Of a DNA stretch of 64,000 nucleotides, positions 36,761 through 49,685 are shown one piece after another (the first letter of the stretch is position 1; each line of letters starts with the position of its first letter). The position numbers were made by a program, and so were the translations under genes. Origin of the DNA: Paralvinella palmiformis (lineage: Eukaryota; Annelida; Polychaeta; Terebellida; Alvinellidae); the NCBI GenBank assembly GCA_025642065.1, contig JAODUP010000187.1, forward strand, positions 1 through 64,000. The letters are read 5' to 3'. The notes beneath the pieces were generated by a model. It searched no databases, was not told the DNA's origin, and worked only from the letters and a program-made list of their open reading frames with translations.

Positions 36761-37299
36761 GTCAGGAAACAATGGGCACCGAAGACATCAAATACCTTTA
36801 CGCTTGAAAAAAATGTTCGTAGCGTCGCCGGAGTTGAACCCCTATGTACGAAGGACGACTGGGGGGTCATTCAAGGTGACTCTCTCTAATGATGATTATC
36901 ACAAAACCATCTCATGGGCCACCAGGATCATACTGGGGCCATTTCGTGGGGGACAACGTACCAGACCAGGTAAGCCTTCACTCAGATCCTCCAATCAAAT
37001 ACCAATCAACGAATCTATTGTTGTCTGACCGCTAATCCAGACAGCATCGTCACCGAGCCGCCAGACCTCGACACGCGCTATGACGAACGATATACGCGAC
37101 GGGACAACATTTCTAGAAGATCTGGATAACGCTGCGAGTATCCGTACAACGGACGGTATGAGGAGCACCGCAACGACTGATCTGAGTATCAACGATATGA
37201 CCACATTGGCTATAGAAATAGAGCTAATTCAGTCCACCACAGACAACAACACTACGACGACGAGAGATACCGGTACTAATACATACAGTAGGAGTATAG

Positions 37300-37970
37300 C
37301 AGTGGAGTCTTTTAACTGTCATGGTTTTAAATCGTCCTTTTATGTGTTTGTCTTAAATCTGGATTAAACCCGGCGAACTTGATTTAATTCAAACATTAGT
37401 GAATAATCACACCATATCTAGAGACGGCGACTACATAGAGTTTAACAAGTATGGGATGGATAATAACGCGGAGGTCACACAAGGAAGACCGTATAGTGGT
37501 GTGGCTATCATATGAAGAATCAATGACAAATTCTCATACGAATTCATAGACGCTCGAAATATGATTGGTATGATGGCCAAAGACACGGGCATGGGAGACC
37601 CATACAACTCCTACTGGATGTGTATATGATATACTACGACAGGAGTAACCAGAAGGCATTTGTGGAATACATAGTCGGTATTCGGTGTGTTATTGTTTAA
37701 TACGGCCAATCCGTACTGATTAATATTATCAGAGACCTAAATGTACGCTTGCCCAAGACTAATGAATATAGCTCCGGGAAGTGGCACAAGCGAAACGGTT
37801 TCACGTCTCATAGTAAACTCCTGCTGGATTTAATTGTGGTAAACAGTCTATGTGTTGCTGATTTCATTTTTAAACAACATATGAATTACACATATTATTT
37901 TAATATATCACTTGGAGTGAACATATGGATTGACCTCATAGTGTGTACTGAGTAGGACATGGGCAGTATA
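37300..37970 (+). pseudogene. LINE AP-endonuclease domain, degenerate
   Basis: Fragments in several frames follow the EEP fold order of LINE endonucleases: SFNCHGFKSS at the start, YSGVAI in the middle, then DLNVRLPKTNEYSSGKWHKR, HSKLLLDLIVVNSLCVADF and a closing NIWIDLIV. The last three correspond to the DFN, the leaving-group region and the SDH-like C-terminal motif, here altered. Stops and shifts make it non-functional. Confidence 0.65.
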
Positions 37971-38099
37971 AAATCATGTCACATAATCCCACCAGATGGC
38001 GACAAAGTCGGTGATCACCTACCCATTAGAATCGTTATGGAACTGACCTGCTCTGGAGATACCCAGTGACCCATATATTATATCAAACAATCTACCCCA

Positions 38100-38898
38100 T
38101 TAGCTAACTGGAAAAATCACGTCTGTAATGAACCATATGTCAAGACTCTAACGACTTCACTGGAATCACTTGCAACGCTGGTCATCCCAGAGGATGGACA
38201 ATCCTCTGTTCAAGGAACTATGGACAACGATGTTAGTCGTCTGTCGTCATGTAGGGTTACGCCGGACGCCACCAGAGAAGCAGGTCGTACCCCGAAGCCC
38301 TATAATAAGCCTAAGAAATACTGGTGTCCAGAGCCTAGTCGTGCCAGAGACACCAAGCGCTTCTGGTGACACCTGTGGGTCGCTAATGACCGCCCCAGAA
38401 GCGGCATGGTATATTCATGTTATAAGAACGTCAAACGCTTCTTCCGGGATCTCTGACGAAGATGTATAGCAGATTACCAGAATGAGACATATCGCCATAT
38501 AGAAACCTTACTGGTCCGGGACTCGAATGATTTTTGATAGGGCATTGATAGGGCACTCGTCTCTGTCAATACATAAGTTAGCTGATCATTTCTCAGGCAT
38601 CATGCAGGACAAATCGTCATTATTTGATCACCAACGAATTATACAGGAGGCGGTAAGATCCAACTACTACTGCATGACTTCATGGATCATCCCACGTGTT
38701 ATTACTCCAGAAGCCATAAACAGTAATCTGCAGAAACTATGTTATGTGAAGATTTATCTATTTTATACTCGAATATCTGTACAGATAAAGTGGTCCTAAG
38801 TGCATTCTTGACGAGCCTCGTCCGTGGTACCTATGTTCAAACGCCGACCTTAGACCCAGCTAGGTAACCCTAGTAATTACAGACCTATCACCATGTCA

Positions 38899-38946
<48 letters not shown>

Positions 38947-39690
38947 AAGGTATTAGAACTTCTTGTTGTACTCATCAATGTTCCCCTCTGTACAAATCAG
39001 ACTTATAGTTTATTGAACGACATTATATGTAATGCTAAACATTCTCTAATATATTTCTGACAACATGGATGCTGAGAAATGTTTCTGTTCGATATGGCAC
39101 AATGACATGTTCTATAAACCGTTCAGTATATTACCTGACAGTCAATGGGGGTTTATATATAATTGGTACTCCAAGCTTGAAGTGGTTTTGAAGTGAAATG
39201 GTCGAGTGTATCATAACGCCCTCTTTGTGGTCACAAGAGGTACCAGGCAAGGTAGCATTTTATCACCGGTGTATTTATTTCAGATCTTATTAAAAAGCTA
39301 TATAGTTTTAAGTCTGTTATTCACATTGTAGATACAACTGTTTGATTACGCCAGTAAATAGAGAGATACATTTGGCATACATAATAGTCAATGTATGAGT
39401 GTTTTGCTTATAAACCTGACTGTTTTATTAGTTAATTAGTTTAAAATGTTAATTCATCAACTCGGAAAATGTACATACAACAATTATCTTAATATATCCC
39501 ATACGGCCAATTATAGTGCGATGATTAATAGGTTACTTGGTTACGGTCGGTCTCCGACGAAGATATTGTTTATTCACAATAAACGTAGATTGATTATACA
39601 GATGTTGATGGTACTCCCGATTCTCTACGTCCATTATTATACGATGATAATTTTATTAAACCGTCGAGCGCTCAATATACTCTAATCAAG
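38100..39690 (+). pseudogene. LINE reverse transcriptase remains
   Basis: Contains LIGHSSLSIHKLADHFSGIM (about 38548-38610), a YNWYSKLEVV-like segment (39160-39190) and VTRGTRQGSILSPVYLFQIL (about 39228-39290), matching RT motif order. The YADD box is lost; the region after 39300 has only short frames, such as 39446-39685, that could be the element's C-terminus. Confidence 0.6.
38902..38944. repeat. TA microsatellite
   Basis: Pure TA tract of about 43 bases inside the LINE RT region. Confidence 0.9.
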
Positions 39691-39699
39691 CTTTTATAA

Positions 39700-41090
39700 C
39701 GTTATTTTTTTAGTAATATATATCACATTGTATTTAGACTTATTCTTGATTACGCCAGATATCTAAATGTGAATAATTGTAATTTGTTTATAATATGTTA
39801 TTATTGATATGTAATTTTACCATATTGTTAATACTGTTTTATGTATATATTTTATGATGTAACATTATTTCTTAGTATTTTTTCTTCATTTATGGAGGTA
39901 CAAAAAATAAAATAAAACAAGGTTCAGTTTAATTGGGTTGGGTTGGGAGGGCATGGGTAAAGGTAATAGGGTACGTATCATCCTGAGCTAGCAATATTAT
40001 TATTTTAATGTAGTTGATTGGTTAGTTAGGTTAAACTAATTATTGAATTAAATGTTGGGATGAGTGGGATATTAGGCTAACACTGATCTCAGTAATTATA
40101 TATTATAGACTCATCATTATTGACGTACAATATATTAACAAATGCTTGGATTACAGACTCGTGTCTTGGTGTTTGCCTCCGACATACATAGAACGTATGA
40201 ACTTGTTAATTGTCTATTGTTTGAAATATGGGTATTGTTCGAAATAAACCTACTTACTTATGTTGCTAAATGGTGGCTATAAATGATACACACATCCCAA
40301 GATGTTAGTATCATACTTTACAGATGTATAAACGATAATGACCATAGTCACTGATAGTGGATTAATCTGAACAACAGCTGTGTATGAGAATTTACAAATA
40401 AGAATATAAGAAAAATATTCTTACCTTTCAATAGTTACTGGTTAAATTAATGTACAATATAGATGTTAATAATTCATATTATTATGCAACTATTTGAAGA
40501 TATAAAAAATACATTTCATATTATAAAAAATAATTAAATCTGCAGGAGTAGGAATAGTTATTTATCGCCGACTTCATATCGACTTTGTTACGGCTTGTCG
40601 GCTTTCCATGTGAGTTATGTGTCAATGTCTGCTGAAGTGGCTGGTTGTCTTAAGTTTGTCTTTAGTTAGAGACATCTGATTATCTAATGATGTCAGCTTA
40701 AACTGTATAAATAGTTGGAGTCCAATTATTAGCATTACACCACAGAATATGTATACGAAGTAAGTTTGTAATTGGTGTAATTTGACATCGTTTTCAGGTG
40801 GGCGATAACATGTCAATTCTAAAAGAAATTATGTTGATGTTATAGATACCAAGTTGTAGACTAGTTCATACTCTTAGTTCATACTCTTATATATTTATTT
40901 AAGCTTTATTATTTTGATTCTAATAGTTTATTACTAATGATTATTGGGTTTAGGATTCTTCACCTCATTACTTTTGGAGGTAACTTGGGCTAATTTAGCC
41001 TATCGTCTTCGCAAAAGTTCCCATAAAACAGCAACTTTTGGCTTTGCATTTTTATGATTTCTTGTAGTAAATATCACATTTTATCTTATT
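39700..41090. other. AT-rich intergenic sequence
   Basis: No gene is seen. A diverged SINE family 1 tail fragment lies at about 40957-41030 (CACCTCATTACTTTTGGAGG followed by the AATTTAGCCTA segment). The rest is AT-rich sequence without recognisable features. Confidence 0.5.
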
Positions 41091-41769
41091 TAGCACACTC
41101 TCTCATATCTTCCACCTGATTCCATATCATCATTGACCTTCCTCTAACTCTCACACCATCCAACTCACAATATGGTTCTCTTCATCCACTCACCATCATC
41201 TTTCTGTGACGCATGTCCCAGCCACCTCAACTCAGCAGCTGATTCCTCGTTACAAGTTCAGTTCACCAGTTCAATCTCCATTCTTTCCATCAGCTCTGTG
41301 TGTGGTACCTTATTTCTTAGAGATACACCAAACATCCATTATAGCATTCTCACCTCTATCCTCTCAAATCATTCTATTTGATTTGTATTCATGGCTCAAC
41401 TCCCACTTTTATACACCATTGCACTCTTCACCCGTGTCCCATACACCTTACCTTTTAACTTCTCTAACCTTTCCCCCATGGACAGTGCACTCTATACTGA
41501 TCAGGGTTGGCAGATTTTTTACACAGACATTATTAACACCGTTTATTAACGTCCTGTAAAAAAGTTTTTTACACCGAATGCAGCTATAAAATAGTAAAAT
41601 GATAACAACATCTACTACAGCATGACTGTAATACATAAACAGCAATTGAGTTAACAGACTAATCCACATTATGATAACCCAATATCTAGTCTAGTTGACT
41701 ACTTAACTATATCTGGCATGTGGGTAATTACTACTTATATATACAGCGCCGGAAACTTTGGATACCCGG

Positions 41770-42545
41770 GGTAAGTATATTTTAATGCTGGGCTAGTGCT
41801 CATCACTTGCCGGTTCGGGCAAGTGCCTTTTTGAGACGAAAATTCGCCAGGTATGTGTGTGCACATTCCTGATGAGAAAACCAATTAAAATAATCGTTTT
41901 TTACTGCTGCATTCCTGTACTTATAATCCAAGATGCAAAGCTGACTGTGAGTGCCAGCTATGCCTAAAGCAGAGATTCCACAAAAATTGGATGCGTGATA
42001 TTTCAGTATCCACGTGTTTTGAACGCCCCTCTCACCTTCTTACCTATTTTTCTTGGGCAAGCCTGTCTGGACACTCAAATCAGATGATTGAATCCAGAAT
42101 TTTACAACCGGATCATATAATTCTGGATTCAATCGTCCATTTTGTCTCATATAGAGTTGCCCAAAGATCTGTAGAATCATGCTCCTAAGTTTACTCGTTT
42201 TCCATTTTTTGTCGAATTCGGATACCGCTATATGGAATCTGGGCTTAAAACCGAGATTCCATATATGCAATAGTCTGCCTGGACACTCGAATCGGATGGT
42301 TGAATCCAGAATGTTATGACCCAGGTCGTAAAAATATAGATTCAACTGTCGCATTCGCACCAATTGCTACATTGAGCAATCCATTTTGTTGCATTCGGAA
42401 ATCACATAAGCAGTTGTGCATATTGAATCACACTGGTATGTTTTCCATTTTTTGTCGGATTCGCATAAATTTGTTGGGCAAGTGCATTTCTAATCTACTT
42501 GCCTGTGGACAACTGAACTGAACAAATATTTTTCTGGCTGTGATA
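41770..42545. mobile_element. Family M4 repeat, inverted copy
   Basis: Inverted relative of the 10375-11640 cluster: it shares (as reverse complement) TGTGGAATCTCTGCTTTAGG, the GAATCCAGAATTTTA segments, the GGATTCGCATAAATTTGTTG border and TTCTAATCTACTTGCC. It lies inside the broken minus-strand LINE. Confidence 0.65.
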
Positions 42546-42835
42546 TACTGCGGATAATATATTAGTCTTGGAATAACCCTCTATCCAATGTTGACACACA
42601 TGTATTGTGATGTTGTTAAGATGCTACTTCATTTCCCAGGTGACATATAGTGTTAAAATGTGACATAAAGGCAGCCTGACTTTAATTTGAAGCAGTGTTA
42701 CACTTTCTCATGACTACATTGATACATACATGGGTGTTGGCTTGTATCATAGGAAAGTTTGAAATAATATTGTGATTATTATTTGATATCCAGCCTTTAG
42801 TCATGTATAAAGGTGGAAGGCACCCAGGTACCATA

Positions 42836-43693
42836 GGACCCAGCCATTAAGTGAGTTTGTTTTTAGGCTTAAAATATCACGATTTATGGTAATACCATCA
42901 ATTAAGTCGACCTAAAAATCTGAACTTTTGAACGTAGGAAATAGTTTTGTTTTCTTTATTTGTATACTGTCAATAGATCAAGGCAAATTATAACGATCAT
43001 TTACACAAACTGTTAACGGATATGTAGGACCTCAAACTTAAATTAACAGCATGATTGAACATTCAATGAACCGCATGTGAAGACTTTGATGGCACATTTT
43101 AGTCACTAATGCAGCAATAACCGAGACAATGTAAATTACCAGTATATATGGGCAGTTAGTAACTAATTCTCTATTGAAAATAAATAAATTAATCAATAAT
43201 TATCCCGTTATTAGTATAAATATGTTGAGACATAATATGTATATGGGGGCATCCTAATGTCTATGTCTAATGAGATACGACACTCTTGGGTACGGGATGT
43301 CTTGGGTACAAATTGTCTTGTTGACGATGCTGCCTTCGAATTGAAAGTCGTGAAATGCACTACTGAGTCCAACAACATTTATCCATAATTACAAAAATCA
43401 TATAATTCTACATATAAATATTGATTTTCATTATAAAGCCATGTATAATTATCATCAACCTGTTTCACTTCTATTTTAACTCCATGACCATGACTGCATG
43501 AGTTTAAATCAAACTGATGATTGATGTCCATTTGCATCTATCTAGATTAGAGACTAGACGACTGCTAACACTGAAATTTGTTTTCCCAATGACTGGATTT
43601 CTTGACACTGAAATAGCACCGGCCATTAAGCCGACCCCCCCAAAAATAAGGGTCAAAATGTTGACACAAAGTATCGGCTTAATGGCCGGGACT
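42836..43693. mobile_element. Inverted-repeat DNA element, family M2, copy 2
   Basis: Reverse orientation relative to the copy at 20037-21002, 858 bases long and flanked by TA. Ends are GGACCCAGCCATTAAG and, at the right, GGCTTAATGGCCGGGACT. The internal TIR-like segment, ACCGGCCATTAAGCCGACC, is preserved near 43620. Confidence 0.8.
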
Positions 43694-45159
43694 TATGGTA
43701 AGTGTAGCAGTCTGTCTAGCTTATTGTGGTATTGTCTAGCATGAAAGAGGCTGTGTCATTTGAGTTAATGATGAGGAATTGACATTTGTCATTACCCCTT
43801 TCACCAGCCAATCTGAAATCCCCTATTTCCTCAGTACTGACCAGGCTGCGTTTCATGGCACTCTATTAAATGCCTTCTCCAGGTCCACAAATGCATAAAA
43901 CATTGCCTTAGTTTTTGCCAGTAACTTCTTTTGCAGCTGCTGTACTATGAATATTGCATTATTCATCCATTCATCGTAAATCCAAATTGCATTCTATCAG
44001 TACTCACTTTTACTCTTAGTCTTCTCTCCAAAACCTTCATTCCATGTTCTAACAGCTTTATTACCTGATATTACCCACTCTCCAATGGATCACCTTTCCT
44101 CTTGTATATCAGTATAAGAGTACTTAGCTCCCAGTCCCTCGGTACCTTTCCCTTATCCATTCACTTTTCATCTGTTCAGTTGCTCTCTCCATCTCTGCGA
44201 TACTCTCTCTTGTACATCCAACTATCCTATCTTCTACCATTCGATCCCATACATTCTCCATTATCAGTAGGTGTTCCATATACTCCTTCCATCTCGTATT
44301 GACTATTTCTGGCTTTACAACTATTGTAATCTTCCGTGTATAATGCATCCTTTTTTCATTGTTTTCTGTCGTTTTTTTGGGGTGCACATTATAAATCGTA
44401 ACTACCGGTAAATGTGTCAATTTCTTTAAAGAAAAAAAATTGACAGACATATTTTATTGCTACGGCCATTCCTTTTTTGAATACTTGTTTTACAAAGCTG
44501 CTGATCACAGCTGAAACTCACCGCCAGGAAATAAAATCGACTTTATCCTTTTTATTATTATTTTCACGCCAACCCATCTAAGCACTATGCGAAAGTGGAT
44601 TAGGCTACTGTGCGGCCTAACCCAAGATGGTGTCAGGTCAGTTCCGCTTCGAAATTATTTCAGTTATTTCTACAGTAAATTGGTCTTCAAGTCTAGAAAT
44701 CTTGTAGATTTAAACTAATTATAACTCCCCCCTCACTGAAAAACACATAAATAGTTCGAACTTTGTGGAGATTGACTTAAAATTGTCATCGAAAATATCG
44801 CTGTGATAAGGCTTACACTGATAAAAGAATATGTGCATTGCTATTTATAATACTCCAACTTCATCCTGCTTTTCTTTTGCCAGCTGTTTTGGTATCTTGA
44901 ACACAGATCCCTAACCTTATTCTGTATTACGCTTCCCTCCAAATTTCTTCTGCACTTGAGCAACTGCTTTCTTTGCAACAATGTCAGAAAAATATTTATA
45001 CATCTCACTAGCCCGTGGGCTAGTAAAATCTAAATCCACTAGCCCAACAAACTTCTTACTAGCCCAACAAAAATTTACTAGCTATTAAAACCAAAATTTT
45101 TTACTAGTTGGAATAAAACTGTGTTGGAATTGATGGAGAACACTAGATCGTAAAGTTGT

Positions 45160-45236
45160 ACGCCCACATTGAGACTCAAATGCAGGTAGTAGTGATCTGT
45201 GATCCAATGTCCTACCAGTTAGACCACAGCGGCAAT
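45160..45236 (-). mobile_element. SINE family 1 head fragment
   Basis: GGTAGTAGTGATCTGTGATC followed by TTAGACCACAGCGGC matches the tRNA-like head of the family on the minus strand. The body is missing. Confidence 0.6.
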
Positions 45237-45464
45237 AATTATGTGTTTGTAGTTTTATTGATCCCAATACAAGTATATAATAATCAACAGTTCATAGTTC
45301 ATCCAGTAATAAATTATTGGTCATGTCCACAATCTGGCCAGGAATTTTCTTCTTGTGGCTGTTGTTTATATATAAAATAAAGCACAAAATAGCAAACAAA
45401 GACAGTAACAATTCATACACAGAGGATCAAGGAAGAAATTAAGTGTCCAAAACTACTTATTATT

Positions 45465-45895
45465 CCTTCAGCAAAGTATGAAAACAGTTAATATGATATA
45501 TGCAATCCATATTTATGTCATAATGTTAACATAAAATGGAGAGAGAAAACCTGTGATCAAACAAATAAACAGGAAAGAGACAGAAATCCACCATATAATC
45601 AAGACCATGTGGTTTTATTTACTGTAAACAAAGAAAACTGGCCAATTAGGAGAGAGAGTATTTGAGTCACGTGACCATCATAATGCAGCTGGCTGTTTAC
45701 CAGCCAAGATCACCACCTCAGCAAAATCTCTCCCATCTTTCAAGCATGATTCTTATATTCAGTAAATATCTGTAAATATGACATCTGAAATGGTTACAGC
45801 AATAGATTTTAGCATTATTTCAGATCAGGAAACTATCAGATGATAAATATTTGTCATTTATCATGACCCATTTTCTGCTGAAAATTGTCATTTCG
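45465..45895. mobile_element. Interior of family M1 DNA element
   Basis: About 430 bases closely match 14070-14495, for example GCAAAGTATGAAAACAGTTA, GGCTGTTTACCAGCCAAGAT and TTATTTCAGATCAGGAAACT. A palindromic stretch at 45007-45024 and CTAGCCCAACAAA repeats just upstream look like a related hAT-type terminus. The opposite end is not recognised. Confidence 0.75.
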
Positions 45896-46459
45896 TATTC
45901 TGCAAATGCATCTTCCTGCACAGTAGTGTCCTTTGCATGGCACCATGCCTTGTACTTTAGTCTCTTCTCACTTGCTCTTTTCCCAACCTCTTCATTGCTC
46001 CACCATCTCTGCTGATGCCTTGACTGGCCCTTTATCCTGTCCTTGCTTCACTCTCTCCCATATGTTAATTACACTTATCATCCTACAACACAAATATCTC
46101 TTGGAACTTCCTTCGTACATCTTCATCATTTACCATCCGTACCCTCCTTCTCAATTGGGATTTTTCCCACCAGACTTTCATGAAACCTTTCAATTTCATA
46201 TCAATCAATATCAGATGGTGTTGTGACACTGCCTCTTACCCAGGAATTGTCTTCGCATTCCAGAGATATTTTCTGTTTTATTTATGTATCAACAGGTAAT
46301 CAACTGCAGTAGTCAATCCACTTGGTGTGTATGTAACAAGCTTGTTCTTATTCTTCCTGAGGTTTGTTCCATACACAACAAGGTCCACTGTATCTCCAAG
46401 ATCCTGCCCTCCCCCATCTCCGCGTTAACTGCTCTGAATGTTGTCAACAATAATAAACC

Positions 46460-47407
46460 TTGAAGTTTGACCCGTTTTGGGACAAAATATCTAAACCAGA
46501 AGTGATCCAGTCTCCAAGATGGAGGTAGTTACATAGCTTATATTCCATGATATATCACACATATTGTCAATGTTAAGATATTTATTAGATGTCATTGTGT
46601 GCTGTGTATTTAAACCATTATTGAAGTATCATCATGATCAATTATCATAATCAGCATCACTTTATTTTTCTGAACTGTATACAAATATATGCTGAGATAT
46701 AGAAAAGAGACTGTCCGGCTCCACTGGACATAATTAAATGGCATATGTCTATACATTTATAATTATAGTTATAATTTTAGTTGGAGCCTGAATGTAAGAT
46801 GTAGTCAATTTGACATAATAAGTACTGATTTATTCCATAAATCTGATGCTGCCGCCTCCCTGGTGTATTCCCCATAACCCTATCCCATTCATTAAAAGAA
46901 TATGTGGCACAGTGAATACATGGGCGAAAAAAATAGGATTAGTCATCATAGCCCTCCAATGTGGATCGTTTGAATCTGGATGAGAAACCAGCATAAGATA
47001 TGAGTAATGAGTTGCACATGTAGATATCATGCAGTAAAAGGTTTGAGGACCCATTTGGATGAGGCTTTAGATGAGTAAAGTCTCCAGGACTGGGATAAAA
47101 CCCATCTGAGGCAAAATTCAAATGTGGCATAGTCAGCTGTTATCAGTATTAACAGCCCTTGTATAATACCCTGAAAAAAATGGCTCCCAATTTGTTATGT
47201 GCTGCATGTAATCTTGAAACAAAGAGGACATTTTCCTGTTTTATTCTCACTTATAACTCTTCCAGCATAATAATAATAATAATATTTTATATATCACCTT
47301 ATTCAACTGAAATTGCTTTAAGGCATTTAACATTTAAAACTTAATTAAAATATATTCTGAGCTCATATAGATCAAATACATTTCATACATAATAAACTGG
47401 TTTAATA
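46460..47407. other. Intergenic sequence without recognised features
   Basis: No gene or repeat with a partner in the window. Open frames at 46830-47130 on the minus strand lack family signatures. Confidence 0.45.
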
Positions 47408-47806
47408 TTATAAATACACCAATTTAAGTAAATGGGTTTTAAGAACCTTACAAAATATGTCTTTACTTGTTGTGAGTTTACTGTGGTTTGGCAACTTGTT
47501 CCACAGTCTGGGAACTGATGTTCGAAAAGATCTCTCCCTGTAAATTGCTGTATGGCTTCTTGGTACCCTCAAAAGTGAATAGGACTCAGTTTGGGGCATT
47601 CTCACTGGTACAGTGGTATATATTTTTTGATCAGATCGCTTAGATATACTAGTGCTGTTCCATTCATTTGAATGTATGAAACAGGATCTTGTACAGTGAT
47701 CTGAAATGTACAGCATCTGAACATATACATTTTGATGAATTATGCATGCATACAAGTTCATACCAACACATAATTTAATAATTTTCCATGCATGTTTTAT
47801 GAGCAT
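47408..47806 (-). pseudogene. LINE C-terminal fragment
   Basis: A 132-codon open frame whose C-terminal part reads RVPRSHTAIYRERSFRTSVP, then RLWNKLPNHSKLTTSKDIFC and LKTHLLKL. The R.....RSF....P.LWN.LP...K......F...LKTHL pattern is the conserved tail after the RT domain in many invertebrate non-LTR elements. No RT core is present upstream on this strand, so it is a 5'-truncated insertion, the usual fate of LINE copies. A cellular gene is unlikely. Confidence 0.7.
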
Positions 47807-47998
47807 GTTCTCAACTTTGTTTTTACAACATCCTAACTAGAGTTATCTCAGTGTTCGGGTGCTTTTATGTACAGATCAGTTGTTATCAGTTATCATATAA
47901 CTTGCAATTAATGGAACCCCTCTACTGCAGTTGGCTTCCCTATTACATTATTTTAGGGATCATGTATCATTTTAATATCCTACATGATGTCTGACCAA

Positions 47999-48762
47999 TT
48001 AAAGGAACAGTTCACTTTCATTAAAAAAATTGGACAATACAAATTTGTTTATACAAGTTGTAAAAATGTGAACATGATCAGTCATATAAAAATCAAGTTC
48101 AAAGTACCGGTGAATTGACTATAACTAATCTGTTGTCACTGCTATTTTGAAACTAGACAGAGACTGGAAGCTCCTGAAGACTGACATCATTAAACACAAC
48201 TTGTTATAACTAGGTCATACAAACAGCTTGTGTGTAGTGAGATCACTGCAACCAACCATTTATTTGACCTGGTTATGTCAATGTAAACAAGTATTAGGAA
48301 AGCATAATTTTAGAACAGAAACATGTTTACTAATAATGCACTGTACTTGGTCTAAACAACATCAAATTCTACTGAAATAGTTCAATAAAACCACATAATG
48401 AAATTCCTTAAAAGATTTTTTGAACTCTTCTAGCACGAAGCATGTACCAAGCTGTTAAATTTATGTAAATGAACTACTTCGATTAACAGTAGTTATTGTA
48501 GGTTGAGCAGTTCGGGTCAAGAGGATGACCAAGCCAGAGCATCTCTGACCTGAATCAGTCTGGAAATGGTGACATGATCCTCGTGCCCATTGACCTCGGA
48601 GCACCCGCTTTTCTTCTTCCCTCAAAACATTAATATATTCCAGGACGCTCCAATACTAATAAGTTACCCTACTGTAATATTGAATATTTAATTATTTCCA
48701 TGATGTTATTTATAGTTTGGTTATTTTTAATCCATATTTTTATGAGTCAACTATTCATTTAA
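47999..48762. mobile_element. Inverted-repeat DNA element, family M3, copy 3
   Basis: Inverted relative of the 12.0 and 21.9 kb copies. The left end TTAAAGGAACAGTTCACT pairs with the right end, which on the other strand reads TTAAATGAATAGTTGACT. The interior shares AAAGTACCGGTGAATTGACT-type sequence and the GACCAAGCCAGAGCATCTC region. There is no transposase. Confidence 0.75.
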
Positions 48763-49685
48763 GATCATCCAATTATAATATAGGATTATACCCCGGCAGT
48801 GTACTATTAATGGCTTCATTAGCAATCAACTAAAGCAAAATTTCAATTAGAAACCATTCCTTTGAAATAGAATAAAAAGTATAATTACAAGTACATTCCT
48901 AATATTAAGTATTAATTTAATCTAAATTATTATTATTTTGACTACCGTATTTCTAAAAATATATTTCAGTGGGTCTTTATCCCAAATATTGAAACATGAG
49001 TTGGCTTTACCCAAGTGCAGTTTTGACCTGGATTCTTCAGATTCACCTGGTAAACTCTCTATGTCGGAAACATGTTGGGGACTTTATGCAGCCAAAGGCT
49101 TGATGTAGCTCTAAATGAGATGATTGTGCACCCAACATTGTCTCATCTAGTGGTACAGACAAGTATATGTGATGGCTGAATCAGGTGGAAAAAAAAATAT
49201 GACAGTAATCCTGATGGTGCTGGGTTTTCTTCCCCATTTTTATTCACGTGGTAGCTTAAATTCGTTGATGATGATGATTGGTGTTTTATGACACTTTTGT
49301 GCACTTGGTAGCAGGGTATTACCTAGGATACAAATTCATGGCAGCCAGTAGGGTTGGTATGATTTGAAAGTTGGCAGCCCAGAATATGGGAGTGAAACCA
49401 GTCTAGCTGGGGGATCAGGGGAGCTGGAACCACCCTCTGGAAACTTTTTAATATGCGGTATCCAAAATTTATTCTGATGCTATGTTACTGCTATTTTTAA
49501 GGTATGAAAATAAGTATTTTTATGTCTGATTTTCACCTATTAAATAGTTTGAAAAAATTTACCTTTTATGAAATTAATGTGTGTGAATGAAATTGTAATT
49601 AGGAGGAAGGATGTATTAAGAAATAATTGGACCAGAAGATATACACACGCTAGAAATTTTATTAGTCATCCATTACGTGGTACAT
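48763..49685. other. Intergenic sequence
   Basis: No gene. A diverged fragment of the SINE family 1 tail appears at about 49268-49310 on the minus strand (GATGATGATTGGTGTTTTAT, then CACTTTTGTGCAC). Otherwise featureless. Confidence 0.45.

Larger units (their letters stand above)
35270..39700 (+). mobile_element. Long LINE copy, degenerate, with ORF1, endonuclease and RT remains
   Basis: A nearly full-length non-LTR element read 5' to 3': ORF1 remains (35318-36760 and on to about 37290), an AP-endonuclease-like domain (37300-37970) and reverse transcriptase remains (38100-39690, with VTRGTRQGSILSPVYLF near 39228-39280). The RT segments match those of the relic at 4.0-5.4 kb, so the family has at least two copies here. 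It is dead: many stops and shifts. A SINE is nested at 35863-36167 and a long TA microsatellite interrupts the RT at 38902-38944. Confidence 0.8.
41090..46460 (-). mobile_element. Minus-strand LINE broken up by later insertions
   Basis: Reading the minus strand from 46460 down, remains appear in element order: a stretch before the RT (about 45900-46200), WKEYMEHLL (about 44270-44300), RT segments including AFVDLEKAFNRVP (about 43865-43905) preceded by IFIVQQLQKKLLAK, and a C-terminal region with RMLQWMFGVSLRNKVPHTEL (41280-41350) followed by RWLGHAS and DDGEWVK. This pattern is typical of the RTE-like endonuclease/RT elements common in marine invertebrates. Stops and shifts are frequent. Gaps are occupied by DNA elements at 41.8-42.5, 42.8-43.7 and 45.0-45.9 kb. 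Confidence 0.75.

Noticed and set aside
33010..46460. Cellular telomerase or other domesticated reverse transcriptase
   Set aside because: The motifs are of ordinary LINE type with many stops and shifts and nested insertions; nothing suggests selection to keep function.
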